Origin: Pelobates cultripes
Lineage: Eukaryota; Chordata; Amphibia; Anura; Pelobatidae
Assembly: GCA_933207985.1 (NCBI GenBank)
Contig: OW240917.1
Span: 245,947,798-246,011,797 of the forward strand
Length of the DNA stretch: 64,000 bases
Reading direction: 5' to 3'
Shown here piece by piece: positions 12,931 through 22,916 of the stretch. The number at the start of each line of letters is the position of its first letter. Within the stretch, counting starts at the first letter, position 1. The notes under the pieces are model-generated. The model saw only the letters and a list, made by a program, of their open reading frames with translations, was not told the origin of the DNA and did no database searches. A program made the translations under genes and the position numbers.

Positions 12931-13204
12931 ACACTGATCAGCGACAACATTAAAAACACTGACAGATGAAGTGCTTATATTGTTACATTGTTTATATTGT
13001 TACAATGGTACCTGCCAAGGGGTGGGATGCATTAGGCAGCAAATGAACATTCAGTTCTTAAATTTCATGTGTTGGAAGCAGAAAAAACGGGAAAGGAAAG
13101 ATCTGAGTGACTTTGACAAAGACCAAATAGCGATTGCTAGACGACTGGGTCAGAGCGTCTCCAAAACGGCAAGTTTTGTCGGGTGTTCCCGGTATGGTTA
13201 GAAC
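12931..13204 (+). pseudogene. Tc1-like transposon relic, left part
   Basis: It begins at CACTGATCAGCGACAACATT, a terminus I recognise from Tc1-like elements of fish and amphibians. The translation around 13085-13200 contains [19 protein letters not shown] and then [10 protein letters not shown], the paired-like helix-turn-helix DNA-binding region of Tc1-type transposases. The reading is interrupted at 13204 by insertion of the chromovirus and resumes at 18816. No complete transposase remains. Confidence 0.78.
13200..13204. repeat. 5-bp target duplication AGAAC (left)
   Basis: AGAAC stands directly before the 5' LTR and again at 18811-18815 directly after the 3' LTR. A 5-bp direct duplication is the usual product of Ty3/Gypsy integrases. 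Confidence 0.93.
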
Positions 13205-13284
13205 TGTCAGGTATACCTAACATTCATGCTGCCGCCGGAACCCACTTCCGGGTTCACTGCGCTTAGCTCCGCCCTTTTTTCTGA

Positions 13285-13317
13285 CGCGGTCTTTCCACGA
13301 TACTTGGGAAGACCGCG
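13285..13317. promoter_or_regulatory. Inverted repeat in LTR U3
   Basis: CGCGGTCTT (13285-13293) and AAGACCGCG (13309-13317) are perfectly complementary around a short loop, just upstream of the predicted transcript start. It is conserved in the 3' LTR. It could be a dimeric factor site or a structural element; its function is unknown. Confidence 0.55.
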
Positions 13318-13329
13318 CCAGATTCAAAG

Positions 13330-13342
13330 GGCTGGATTATTC
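13330..13342 (+). promoter_or_regulatory. Predicted 5' end of transcript / self-primer sequence
   Basis: GGCTGGATTATTC is the exact reverse complement of the 13 bases after the LTR (13902-13914). In Tf1, the first bases of the mRNA fold back on the primer-binding site and are cleaved to prime reverse transcription. By analogy this 13-mer marks the RNA 5' end. The same word is at 18281-18293 in the 3' LTR. Confidence 0.75.
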
Positions 13343-13397
13343 ACTCAGGTGCGGCAGTAAGATCAGCTGCCCCACTCGATGCTACCGGCTCCTCTCT

Positions 13398-13561
13398 CAG
13401 ACCTCGGGTTGTAAACGGATTTCTACCTTCTCATCCCTCAGACCTCGGGTTGTAAACGGATTTCTACCTTCTCATCCCTCAGACCTCGGCTTGTAAACGG
13501 ATTTCTACCTTCTCATCCCTCAGACCTCGGCTTGTAAACGGATTTCTACCTTCTCCTCTCT
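13398..13561 (+). repeat. Four 41-bp tandem units in the 5' LTR leader
   Basis: Units starting CAGACCTCGGGTTGTAAACG begin at 13398, 13439, 13480 and 13521, followed by a partial fifth. The 3' LTR has three units, one shortened by a base. They lie downstream of the predicted transcript start, so they would be part of the RNA leader. Confidence 0.95.
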
Positions 13562-13901
13562 CAGACCTCGGCTTGGACAAACGGACTTCCTTTCTCTCAC
13601 TACTAAACTGCAGTTTGTTAAAAGAGACTCCTTCCTTTTCCTCCATTGGGTGAATTAACCCTTCCAGTGCCAGAGTGCTTCTAAGTTAAGTAAATCTCTT
13701 GTCAAGGAAAGCAAGTCATATCAATTATTATAGTATTTAATTTCTCTAACTCTCTGTTGACAAATAAGCATTGCATTTTTTCCTTGCATGTGCATTTAAA
13801 GATACAGTCTACCTTGTTCACTTCAATAAAATAAAGGAGGTGAAACTTATTGTTTCTGCAGTTGAGTTCCAATTAAAGAGACATTACACAAAAGCATCAC
13901 A

Positions 13902-13914
13902 GAATAATCCAGCC
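13902..13914 (+). promoter_or_regulatory. Self-priming primer-binding site
   Basis: GAATAATCCAGCC starts at the first base after the LTR. It does not begin with TGG, as a tRNA-type site would. It is perfectly complementary over 13 nt to 13330-13342. This fits the self-priming mechanism established for Tf1 and shared by its group. Confidence 0.8.
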
Positions 13915-13920
13915 AATTCA

Positions 13921-16900
13921 ATGGAACCAGCAGATATTAACTCTCAAGTTTCTGCCCTAACCAATAGAGTAGATACAATTGCTCAAGGGTTACAGGAATT
14001 GCAAATTACAAATGAGAGAATATTAACCTATGTTAGAGACATGCAAGGCCATCTTCCTCATGCCGCTCTTCAATCGGCTGGTGATCCTGCTGTCTGTAAT
14101 CCAGAAAAATTTTATGGAGATAGAACAAAGTACAGAGAGTTTTTAAATTCTTGCAAACTTCTGATAGCTTTGAAACCTCGATCTTACCTCACTGAAAGGT
14201 CAAAAGTTTGTTCAGTAATTTCCTTTCTAAGAGGTGAACCTATGGCTTGGGCCCATTCCTTTTTAGAGAATGATGATCCCATACTAGATTCACTGGATGA
14301 ATTTTTTGAAGCTATGTCTTTATTATATGAAGATCCATATAAACAGGCTACTGCTGATTTAACCATCAGAACTCTCCACCAAAAGAACAGACCTGTTGAA
14401 GATTACATCGCCGAATTTAAAAGATGGGCTACCGAAACCCAATGGAATGACATCACACTACGCAATCAATACCGTCTCGGATTATCAGAAGCTGTGAAAG
14501 ATGAACTCTCTCGTATTGAACTTCCTCCCACCTTAAATGCCTTGATTCAACTTTCCATTAGTATTGACAGACGTCTAAGAGAAAGAAGGGCTGAAAAAGT
14601 TCTTACTACGTCTAACTGGAGAAAACATTTTACTACTCCAAAATTTCCTGAAAAATCTCTTCCTCACAATGAACCTATGGAAGTTGGTATAATAAGAAGC
14701 CCTCTTACTTCGGAAGAAAGGATAAGAAGGAGACAACTAAATTTGTGCATGTATTGTGCTTCAAAAGAACATCTAATCCCAGAATGTCCCCTACTAATCC
14801 ATTCGAAAGCTGGTAAGCTTCATTCATCTACTTCTATATTGAACGTTCTTCACAAAAAGAAAACATCTACTTATTTTTCTATATCTCTCATATTACAGTG
14901 GGATACAAAAAGAATCGTGACTGAAGCCATTATTGATTCTGGTGCTAATGGAACCTTCCTTGATTTTTCTTTTGTTGCAAAGAATAAAATTCCGTGTGTT
15001 CGAAAAACCAATTTTATTCCAATCAGAGTTATTGATGGTTCATTCATATCCTCAGGACCCATAAAAGATGAGACAATTCCTCTAAGAATGATTACCAATA
15101 ACGTACATACAGAGTTCCTTACATTTGATGTTATTAAATCTCCACTTTATCCCGTCATTCTAGGAATTAATTGGTTAAAAACTCATGATCCTTTAATTAA
15201 ATGGTCACCCTTTTCCATTTCTTTTCCTTCTGACTTTTGCAAAAAAACCTGCTTCCAACATATTCCTATTCTCCAAACTACTCAGGAATCAATTATACCT
15301 CCATTCAACTCTGACTTTTCAGATGTCTTTTGTAAAAAAGAAGCGGAAACACTTCCACCTCATCGAGCATATGATTGCCCAATAGATCTAATACCTGGTG
15401 CTCCCATTCCATATGGACACATTTATCCACTTTCTGAAAAGGAATTACAGACCTTAAAAGAATATCTTAATGAAAATTTACGTAAAGGATTCATCAGACC
15501 CTCGACTTCACCGGCTGCCTCTAGTATATTTTTTGTGAGGAATAAGGACCAAACCATCCGACCCATTATAGATTACAGAGCCTTAAATAAAATAACCATA
15601 AAAAATCGTTATCCTCTTCCACTAATAAATGAATTAATTGAAAGGTTAAGAACCGCAACTATATTCACTAAACTCGACCTCCGAGGCGCATATAACCTCA
15701 TCAGAATAAAACAGGATGATGAATGGAAGACCGCCTTCCGGACTAGATATGGTCTCTACGAATATCTAGTGATGCCTTTTGGGCTTTGTAATGCCCCTGC
15801 AACATTCCAACATTTTATAAATGATATCTTTAGAGATCTTTTGGATGTTTGTGTTATTATCTACTTAGATGATATTCTAATATATTCTAACAATTTGGAT
15901 GAGCATAGGAAGCATGTAAGATGGGTTCTATCTAGATTGAGAACTCACAAATTATACGCTAAACCAGAGAAATGTCTTTTTGAAGTTACTGAACTCTCCT
16001 TTCTTGGATACATTATTTCACCTCATTCTCTGAAAATGGATAACTCTAAAATCGAATGTATTATTAACTGGCCCGTTCCTACTACTACAAAAGAATTGCA
16101 ACGATTTCTTGGATTTGCAAACTTCTATAGAAAATTCATTAGAAACTACTCAGAGGTATCACATCCACTTAACCACCTTAACAGTACTAAACGTCCTTTC
16201 AAATGGAATAAAGATGCACAAGCTGCCTTCGATAGTTTAAAAAAAAGATTTACAACTGCACCTATTCTACAGCTACCTAATCCAACATTCTTGTATGTCC
16301 TAGAAGTCGATGCATCAGATTCAGCTATCGGAGCAGTTCTTTCTCAGCAAAAGACTCCTCAAGATCCACTTCATCCAGTCGCATTCTTTTCAAGATCCTT
16401 GAGCTCTGCTGAAAAAAATTATCCTATTGGTGAAAAGGAATTATTAAGTGTTAAAGCTGCCTTTGAAAATTGGCGCCATCTATTAGAAGATACAAAACAA
16501 CCTATCATAGTCTATACAGACCATAAAAATCTTGAATATCTTTATACTAATAAAACCCTTACGGCTAGACAAGTTAGATGGAACCTATTTTTTAACCGGT
16601 TTAACTTCCAATTAATATACAGACCTGGAACTAGAAATAAAAAGGCTGACGCTCTTTCTCGAATTCCTTCTAAAACTTCTATTGATGTTTATCCTCCTAA
16701 CAAAATAATAGGGATCCTCTCTTCTCTTCAGGATGACTTAAGGAACTTGAATCAAAAGGATCTTGAACTTCCCAAAACACCTAATTTAACAAAAAAGGAT
16801 GGTATATTTTACTTTAAAAATAGGATTTATATTCCTCCCATTCTTAGGAACAAATTACTCAAAATGGTTCATGATTCACCCCTAGCTGGACATCCTGGAA

Positions 16901-18120
16901 TAAAGAAAACTCTTGAACTAACTTCACGATATTATTGGTGGCCTCGCCAAGATAGAACCATTGAATTATATGTCAAAACTTGTCCTATCTGTCAAAGGTC
17001 CAAATCTGAACATAATCAACCTTTTGGATTACTACTTAACTTACCTATTCCAGAAAAACCTTGGCAATCCATTTCTATGGATTTTCTTGTTGACCTTCCT
17101 CCATCCCGACAGTTTACCACTATTCTTGTTGTTGTGGACCGCTTCACTAAAATGTCCCATTTCATCTCTTTAAAAAAATTACCCTCCTCCGTAGAATTGT
17201 CCAAAGTCTTTATTGATAATATTGTAAAGCTTCATGGTCTTCCAGAAGAAATTATTTCTGATAGGGGGACACAATTTACCTCCAAATTCTGGAAAGAGAT
17301 GTGTCTCTCTCTTCAAATTCAACGCAAACTCTCTTCTGCCTATCATCCCCAGACTAATGGGCAAACAGAGAGAGTTAATCAATGTTTGGAACAATATCTC
17401 CGATGTTATTGTTCATACCTGCAAGATGACTGGACCACTTGGTTACCTATGGCTGAATTTTCTTACAATAATACCATTCATTCTAGTACGAAAATGACTC
17501 CTTTTTTCTCCAACTATGGATTTCATCCGTCCTCATTTCCCATCCCATCTAATTCTTCATCCAATCCCACGGTTACTTCAAAAAATGAATTTATGTCTTC
17601 TCTATTCCTTAAATTACGGGAGAATCTTCAACTCGCCCAAAACTACCAGAAAAAGTTTTTTGACCATAAAAGAAGAATTCCCCCTCCTTATAAAGTGGGG
17701 GATCTTGTCTGGCTCTCTTCAAAAAATATTACCACAAACCGTCCTTCAAAGAAATTGAGCTCACTTTTTCTTGGTCCTTTTCAAATAACTACAATCATCA
17801 ATGATAACGTTGTTAAATTAAAACTTCCTCCAAGTTTTAAACTTCATCCAGTATTCCATGTCTCTTTGCTTAAACCACACATCCCTGATCCTTTCCATAG
17901 AGAAATAGTAACAACTCCTGAACCTATCATCGTCCAAGGTGAAGAAGAATATGAAATTCATAAGATTTTGGATTCTCGTATCCACCGTGGCTCTTTACAA
18001 TACCTTATCAGATGGAAAGGTTATGGAGTTGATGAAGATACCTGGGAAGATTCATCTAATGTTCATGCAAAGAGATTAGTTGATGCTTTTCACAAACGCT
18101 ACCCCTCTAAACCGAAATAA
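13921..18120 (+). CDS. Chromovirus Gag-Pol polyprotein (single frame)
   Basis: A 1399-residue polyprotein. The ATG at 13921 is chosen because it lies just after the primer-binding site; the frame is open upstream to 13771, inside the LTR. Numbered from this Met: Gag with an early coiled-coil-like region; CX2CX4HX4C zinc knuckle at about 276-289; aspartic protease DSGA at about 339; reverse transcriptase YLDD at about 648-651; RNase H with EVDAS at about 797; integrase HHCC zinc site from about 984; integrase catalytic D1054, D1114 and E1150 (spacing D-59-D-35-E); GPF-type module; chromodomain at about 1343-1395 with aromatic cage-like Y and W residues. Gag and Pol are in one frame with no frameshift or stop, as in Tf1. 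All key residues appear present, so this copy may be coding-competent. The chromodomain is thought to steer integration to modified histones. Confidence 0.95.
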   Translation: MEPADINSQVSALTNRVDTIAQGLQELQITNERILTYVRDMQGHLPHAALQSAGDPAVCNPEKFYGDRTKYREFLNSCKLLIALKPRSYLTERSKVCSVISFLRGEPMAWAHSFLENDDPILDSLDEFFEAMSLLYEDPYKQATADLTIRTLHQKNRPVEDYIAEFKRWATETQWNDITLRNQYRLGLSEAVKDELSRIELPPTLNALIQLSISIDRRLRERRAEKVLTTSNWRKHFTTPKFPEKSLPHNEPMEVGIIRSPLTSEERIRRRQLNLCMYCASKEHLIPECPLLIHSKAGKLHSSTSILNVLHKKKTSTYFSISLILQWDTKRIVTEAIIDSGANGTFLDFSFVAKNKIPCVRKTNFIPIRVIDGSFISSGPIKDETIPLRMITNNVHTEFLTFDVIKSPLYPVILGINWLKTHDPLIKWSPFSISFPSDFCKKTCFQHIPILQTTQESIIPPFNSDFSDVFCKKEAETLPPHRAYDCPIDLIPGAPIPYGHIYPLSEKELQTLKEYLNENLRKGFIRPSTSPAASSIFFVRNKDQTIRPIIDYRALNKITIKNRYPLPLINELIERLRTATIFTKLDLRGAYNLIRIKQDDEWKTAFRTRYGLYEYLVMPFGLCNAPATFQHFINDIFRDLLDVCVIIYLDDILIYSNNLDEHRKHVRWVLSRLRTHKLYAKPEKCLFEVTELSFLGYIISPHSLKMDNSKIECIINWPVPTTTKELQRFLGFANFYRKFIRNYSEVSHPLNHLNSTKRPFKWNKDAQAAFDSLKKRFTTAPILQLPNPTFLYVLEVDASDSAIGAVLSQQKTPQDPLHPVAFFSRSLSSAEKNYPIGEKELLSVKAAFENWRHLLEDTKQPIIVYTDHKNLEYLYTNKTLTARQVRWNLFFNRFNFQLIYRPGTRNKKADALSRIPSKTSIDVYPPNKIIGILSSLQDDLRNLNQKDLELPKTPNLTKKDGIFYFKNRIYIPPILRNKLLKMVHDSPLAGHPGIKKTLELTSRYYWWPRQDRTIELYVKTCPICQRSKSEHNQPFGLLLNLPIPEKPWQSISMDFLVDLPPSRQFTTILVVVDRFTKMSHFISLKKLPSSVELSKVFIDNIVKLHGLPEEIISDRGTQFTSKFWKEMCLSLQIQRKLSSAYHPQTNGQTERVNQCLEQYLRCYCSYLQDDWTTWLPMAEFSYNNTIHSSTKMTPFFSNYGFHPSSFPIPSNSSSNPTVTSKNEFMSSLFLKLRENLQLAQNYQKKFFDHKRRIPPPYKVGDLVWLSSKNITTNRPSKKLSSLFLGPFQITTIINDNVVKLKLPPSFKLHPVFHVSLLKPHIPDPFHREIVTTPEPIIVQGEEEYEIHKILDSRIHRGSLQYLIRWKGYGVDEDTWEDSSNVHAKRLVDAFHKRYPSKPK

Positions 18121-18142
18121 GTGCACCCAGAGGATGCCCCAT

Positions 18143-18155
18143 GAGAAGGGGGTAC
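18143..18155 (+). promoter_or_regulatory. Polypurine tract
   Basis: The purine-rich stretch GAGAAGGGGG followed by TAC ends directly at the 3' LTR. It is the expected primer for plus-strand DNA synthesis. Confidence 0.75.
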
Positions 18156-18810
18156 TGTCAGGTATACCTAACATTCATGCTGCCGCCGGAACCCACTTCC
18201 GGGTTCACGGCGCTTAGCTCCGCCCTTTTTTCTGACGCGGTCTTTCCACGATACTTAGGAAGACCGCGCCAGATTCAAAGGGCTGGATTATTCACTCAGG
18301 TGCGGCAGTAAGATCAGCTGCCCCACTCGATGCTACCGGCTCCTCTCTCAGACCTCGGGTTGTAAACGGATTTCTACCTTCTCATCCCTCAGACCTCGCT
18401 TGTAAACGGATTTCTACCTTCTCATCCCTCAGACCTCGGCTTGTAAACGGATTTCTACCTTCTCCTCTCTCAGACCTCGGCTTGGACAAACGGACTTCCT
18501 TTCTCTCACTACTAAACTGCAGTTTGTTAAAAGAGACTCCTTCCTTTTCCTCCATTGGGTGAATTAACCCTTCCAGTGCCAGAGTGCTTCTAAGTTAAGT
18601 AAATCTCTTGTCAAGGAAAGCAAGTCATATCAATTATTATAGTATTTAATTTCTCTAACCTTCTGTTGACAAATAAGCATTGCATTTTTTCCTTGCATGT
18701 GTATTTAAAGATACAGTCTACCTTGTTCACTTCAATAAAATAAAGGAGGTGAAACTTATTGTTTCTGCAGTTGAGTTCCAATTAAAGAGACATTACACAA
18801 AAGCATCACA
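18156..18810 (+). repeat. 3' LTR
   Basis: This 655-bp repeat is near-identical to 13205-13901. It carries three rather than four of the 41-bp units (18349-18470), one of which lacks a G. Point differences seen by eye include G for T near the GCGCTT word in U3, A for G in ACTTGGG, and two others near the 3' end. Confidence 0.95.
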
Positions 18811-19075
18811 AGAACCTACCAAAAGTGGTGCAAGGAAGGACAACTGGTGAGCTGGCGTCAGGGTCAAGGGTGCCCAAGGCTCATTGATGCAGGCGTGAAG
18901 GCTAGACCGTCTAGTCCGATCACACAGAACTACTGTAGCTCAATTTGCTGAAAAATGTAATGCTGACCATGATAGAAAGGTGTCAGAACACACAGTGCAT
19001 CGCATGGGGCTACGTAGCTGCGGACCGGTGAGAGTACCCATGATGCGTTCTACAAACATCGCAAAAGTGCCGCTT
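18811..19075 (+). pseudogene. Tc1-like transposon relic, right part
   Basis: It starts with the duplicated AGAAC and continues the transposase interrupted at 13204. Readable blocks include QGCPRLIDAG-like, LVRSHRTTVAQFAEKC-like and DRKVSEHTVHRMGL-like segments, which match the linker between the helix-turn-helix and catalytic domains of Tc1 transposases. It stops near 19075, before any DDE residues, so the catalytic part and right terminus are missing. Confidence 0.75.
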
Positions 19076-19803
19076 TAAAAAATGCAACATGTTTTAAAAA
19101 CTTTTTTTTTTTTTTTAAAGGGTTTAGAATAAATTAACTTACTTTGCTGAATGCAAATGCAAGGTGTAGTCATATCTTTACAAGAAAAACAAACAAACAA
19201 GCTACAGTTGACACTTGCACTGAAAATGAAGTCAGTGGATGAACTCCAAACTCTAATTTATGCACCTATCAGCCTCACGAAAGGATGAAACTTTTCATAC
19301 TGTATTGGAGTAAAGTAACCTTTTTTTTCTCCAAGCCTAATGAAACCAATCAAGCAAATAGTTTAAATCTTTGACTGGGAATATAGTGGATTTAGCAGTA
19401 CATTATTTTTTCTATTACTTGAATTAAAGGCATGCTTTAAAGGGACACTCAATGCTTTCCTATTGGGAGGTCTAATGCGCTGGCCAGGAAGGCATCTTCA
19501 GTCTCTGTCGACTCCCAACGTTGGGAGATATACCGAGATAAGCTACCTTATCAGTTTATGAGTCAATATTGCAAGCCATGAGTCACAGAGACTCAGACAC
19601 ATTGTGCAAGTACTTACTGGTCAACATAATAGTCATAGCTCGGGTTCCACCTGCGTAAATGGTTGACAGTGTTCTGTACCATATAATGCAAAGAAGACTA
19701 AACAGATCTATAGTTTTAGATTTTCTGCAATAATTTCAGCAAATAATTCAAAACATTAAATATATATATATATATATATATTGTTACTTAGGCATCAGAA
19801 CCC
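19076..19803. other. Unassigned DNA, one MITE end and a TA microsatellite
   Basis: AT-rich. A TTTAAAGGGACACTCAATGC word near 19437 is a TTAA MITE left end without a recognisable right end. A (TA)n microsatellite lies at 19760-19781. No gene. Confidence 0.5.
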
Positions 19804-19807
19804 TTAA

Positions 19808-20362
19808 AGGGTCACTGTAGGCACCCAGACCACTTCTGCCCATTGGAGTGGTCTGGGTGCCAACTCCCACCTTAACCCTGCAAGTGTAATTATTGCAGTT
19901 TTCGTAAACTGCAATATTTACCTTGCAGGGTTAACTCCTCCTCTAGTGGCTGTCTATAGACAGCCACTAGAGGGCACTTCCGTGTGTATAGCACACATTC
20001 CGTGTGCTATAGTGTCACTGGACATCCTCACGCTATGTGAGTACCTCCAGCGTTGATGAAATCCCCATAGGAAAGCATTGAAAGCATTTTTCAATGCTCT
20101 CCTATTGGGAGGTCTAATGCGCGTGCATGGCATTGCCGTGCATGCGCATTAGGTCTCCCCCGCCGGCAGCCGCGCATGCGCAATAGGCAATAGGAGGAGC
20201 GTGGGCGGACCCTAAACCAGCGCCGAGGGACATCAGCGCTGGATACAGGTAAGTCACTGAAGGGGTTTTAACCCCTTCAGCAACTTGACATGGGGGGTGG
20301 GAGAGAGAGAGGACCTGCAGTGCCAGGAAAACAATTTGTTTTCCTGGCACTGGAGAGTCCCT
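19808..20362. mobile_element. TTAA MITE, 555 bp
   Basis: Intact TTAA on both sides (19804-19807 and 20363-20366). The left end is AGGGTCACTGTAGGCACCC and the right end is CACTGGAGAGTCCCT, which is inverted. Internal inverted segments (AGTGGCTGTCTATAGACAGC, a perfect palindrome) and TTTTCCTGGCACT near the right end recur in other MITEs here. Non-autonomous, Kolobok/T2-like by target and termini. Confidence 0.85.
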
Positions 20363-20366
20363 TTAA

Positions 20367-21060
20367 TCTAGCAGCGCCCTCTCCTTGTGTCATATGACTG
20401 TGGGCAAATGTTAATCGGACATTGGAAATTCTAAGTTTGACATGACTAAATTATTTCTGTGCCAGATGTTGGTATTCAAATAAATAAGGACATTGCTACT
20501 GATGCTATATTTAATTATGAAAATGCAATCTTCAAAGAAGTTAAACAAAAGGCAAATGTGAACAGAGTTAATTTAAACAGACAAAGTACTGGAAAAAAAC
20601 CCAATATATCATGGTTTTCCACACTTAAAAGACCTTGCCAAAAGGACTATTCAGTTACAATGTTTATTTAGACATTTCTGAGCAGTTACTATTCCTGATG
20701 TATTTCAGTGGCTCAGCGTGAATCTCAAAATAGCATTAAGCAGTTTTTTTTTTTCACCTATTTATTTTTCACTGCAGACACGTTAAAATTGGAACTGGTC
20801 GAAAATCCAGGAAAGTTTTGACATGAGCGGTTATACACGAGCTGTTGGGATAATCAAAGCAAACTCCGCTTGCAGCGTTTTCTGCAATCAAATAGAATCC
20901 AGTCTCACTCACTGTACACTGTACTGTTTTTACAGACGGCAAAATCCATTGATAATTTAAGTCGAATAGGTGAGTTGACCAACAAAATAGAAACATTTAA
21001 AAATACCTAAAAGGTGAGGCCATCAATTCCCAAGATTTTTGATATAATTGTTTACAATGT
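20367..21060. other. Unassigned DNA
   Basis: AT-rich, with a T-run near 20740. No feature recognised. Confidence 0.5.
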
Positions 21061-21292
21061 GACCGGCTGAATGCGCGCGCAGCTCTTGCCGCGCGTGTGC
21101 ATTCAGCCGACGGGGAGGAGAAGAGGAGGATCGGAGGAGGAGAGCTCCTCGCCCAGCGCTGGAAAAAGGTAAGTTTTACCCCTTTTCCCCTTTCCAGAGC
21201 CGGGCGGGAGGGGGTCCCTGAGGGTGGGGGCACCCTCAGGGCACTATAGTGCCAGGAAAACGAGTATGTTTTCCTGGCAATATAGTGGTCCT
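21061..21292. mobile_element. TTAA MITE, right part
   Basis: A GC-rich core (GCGCGCGCAGCTCTTGCCGC and onward) followed by the right end TATAGTGGTCCT and TTAA at 21293-21296. The left end is missing. The core is shared with 29419-29562, inside the first hAT element. Confidence 0.75.
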
Positions 21293-21296
21293 TTAA

Positions 21297-21590
21297 AGGA
21301 TCACTATAGTGTCAGGAAAACAAATCGGTTTTCCTACCACTATAGTACCCTGAGGTTAAACCCCTTCAGTTACTCACCTTCTTCCACCGCCGGGCTCCCT
21401 TACCTCTCCTCCCCCGCCGACGTCAGCTCCCACGTCTGACGTCAGCGGAGCAGACGTCAGAATGAGCATTTTTCAATGCTTTCCTATGGACGCTCTGCAT
21501 GATGGAGGCATTAAATGCCTCCAGCGTCACAGATGCGCCTCTAGTGGCCATCTGGAAGACAGCCACTAGAGGCTGGCTTAACCCCAAATT
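21297..21590. mobile_element. TTAA MITE abutting the previous one
   Basis: It begins AGGATCACTATAGTGTCAGG right after the TTAA that ends the previous MITE, so the two share one TTAA. Two GACGTCAG words and the CCTCTAGTGG block match MITEs at 41832 and 19808 in opposite orientation. The far end decays near 21590. Confidence 0.7.
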
Positions 21591-21879
21591 TAAACATAGC
21601 AGGAGCAAACTGGTTTAGTATGATTTGACTCCTTTCCTTGGTCCTTCAGTTGCTGCCCCAATTATAATCACCCAAGAGTCAGAAGATTCTTTAGAACTTC
21701 CTTTAGCTCTCCTGAGCCGAACCCTGAAATGTGGGGCTGAGCTCATACGCTCAAGGCGTCAGCTGATCTCTTTCAGCTAATGAACTCAGCCCTGCTGGGC
21801 TAATGAAAGTTCCCACTCCGGTGTTGGTAATGGAGGATCACTGTTCGGCTGATCCCATGTAAAATATTATTTAATTCTA

Positions 21880-21975
21880 AAATGGTATGACTTCTTAAAA
21901 TGTTGGTGCCAAGTCATTCCTGGCACTATAACCACTACGGCAAGCTGTAGTGGTTATGGTGTTTGGAGTTTTCCT
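21880..21975. mobile_element. TTAA MITE right end
   Basis: It ends GTTTGGAGTTTTCCT followed by TTAA (21976-21979), preceded by a short palindrome around CCACTACGGCAAGCTGTAGTGG. The left boundary is not resolved; 21591-21879 may belong to it. Confidence 0.55.
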
Positions 21976-21979
21976 TTAA

Positions 21980-22912
21980 CCATTAAAAAAATAAAAAAAT
22001 TTAAAAAAACACAATACACAGGAAGATATTCAGCTTCCAAATGTCTAACATAAAAATACTTTATTTTTGCAAGTGAGAAGTCTGTTTTAAAGTTCTTCAA
22101 AAACCCAGGAGAGAAAAAAAAAGGCATATTTCAATATTTTCATTTAAATATTTTATAGTGTGACACGGAATAGGTGACAATGCTGTTTTAGAGCTGTATC
22201 CGCTCTAATGACCCGCAGGGCGAGATTCCAGGAACCTGTCTCATAAAAACCGTGAGGTTCTGCGAGCGTAGGCGGCCACTGATGAGTTTGGCTAAATCCA
22301 TGAATATTACTGAGTGATAGTCTTCCACTAAATTACTAGCAAGGCATGAAAATTAATGATTTTAGGTGTTCATCCACTCTACGAGCACACCTTTTAAATC
22401 ATTTTTATAAGTTCTTCCCCGGCTGAGCCCATCAACGCAATGTTACTTATTAACTATTTCATCGTTCGAGTTTGAATTAAAGAGGTTCATCGCACTTTCT
22501 TTGTTATGATTTTTTTTTTTTTTTATATATATATTATTTATTTTTGCTGTAAACTCATTATGGGGACCATTAAGGCCAGTGTATGTTTAGCAGTCAAAAT
22601 AATATATCAGAGATTGGAAAACGTGATATTAATATTTAAATAGTTCGACTTACTTTTCCTGATGCAGGTATGAAAAAAAAGCAAAACATTTTTTTTTGCT
22701 GAATAATCTGAATTAGTGGAACGCAAAAAAACATAGAAAACATAACAACCTCTCTGACAAGGTAAATAAAAATATTACTTTCTATATATCAAGCCTTCTC
22801 ACTAGTGTTGCTGATAAGAAAGTGAGACAGTTTCAAGGTGCAAACAGACAAACAGAGACATTAATACTCACCACAAATGATACATTCCTGAACTAAATTT
22901 TATTAAAGGGAC
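21980..22912. other. Unassigned AT-rich DNA
   Basis: Contains poly-A and poly-T tracts (for example 22510-22525). No gene or bounded element recognised. Confidence 0.5.
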
Positions 22913-22916
22913 ACTC

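Larger units (their letters stand above)
13205..13901 (+). repeat. 5' LTR
   Basis: This 697-bp repeat matches 18156-18810 apart from about four substitutions and a length difference of 42 bp. That difference equals one extra 41-bp tandem unit plus one base. The predicted transcript start at 13330 would make U3 about 125 bp (13205-13329), leaving the rest as R and U5. The start is inferred from the self-priming complement. I see no clear TATA box. Confidence 0.95.
13205..18810 (+). mobile_element. Full-length Ty3/Gypsy chromovirus (Tf1/sushi type)
   Basis: A complete 5.6-kb LTR retrotransposon: two LTRs beginning TGTCAGGTATACC and ending in ACA, a primer-binding site, one long Gag-Pol frame, a purine-rich tract and a perfect AGAAC target duplication. 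The LTRs differ by about four substitutions plus repeat-unit indels in some 655 bp, so the insertion is recent. Domain order protease-RT-RNase H-integrase places it in Ty3/Gypsy. A C-terminal chromodomain and a self-priming site place it with the Tf1/sushi chromoviruses known from fungi, fish and amphibians. It interrupts a Tc1-like relic. Confidence 0.96.

Noticed and set aside
13902..13920. tRNA-primed site
   Set aside because: The sequence lacks the TGG start expected from tRNA 3' ends and instead pairs perfectly with its own LTR.
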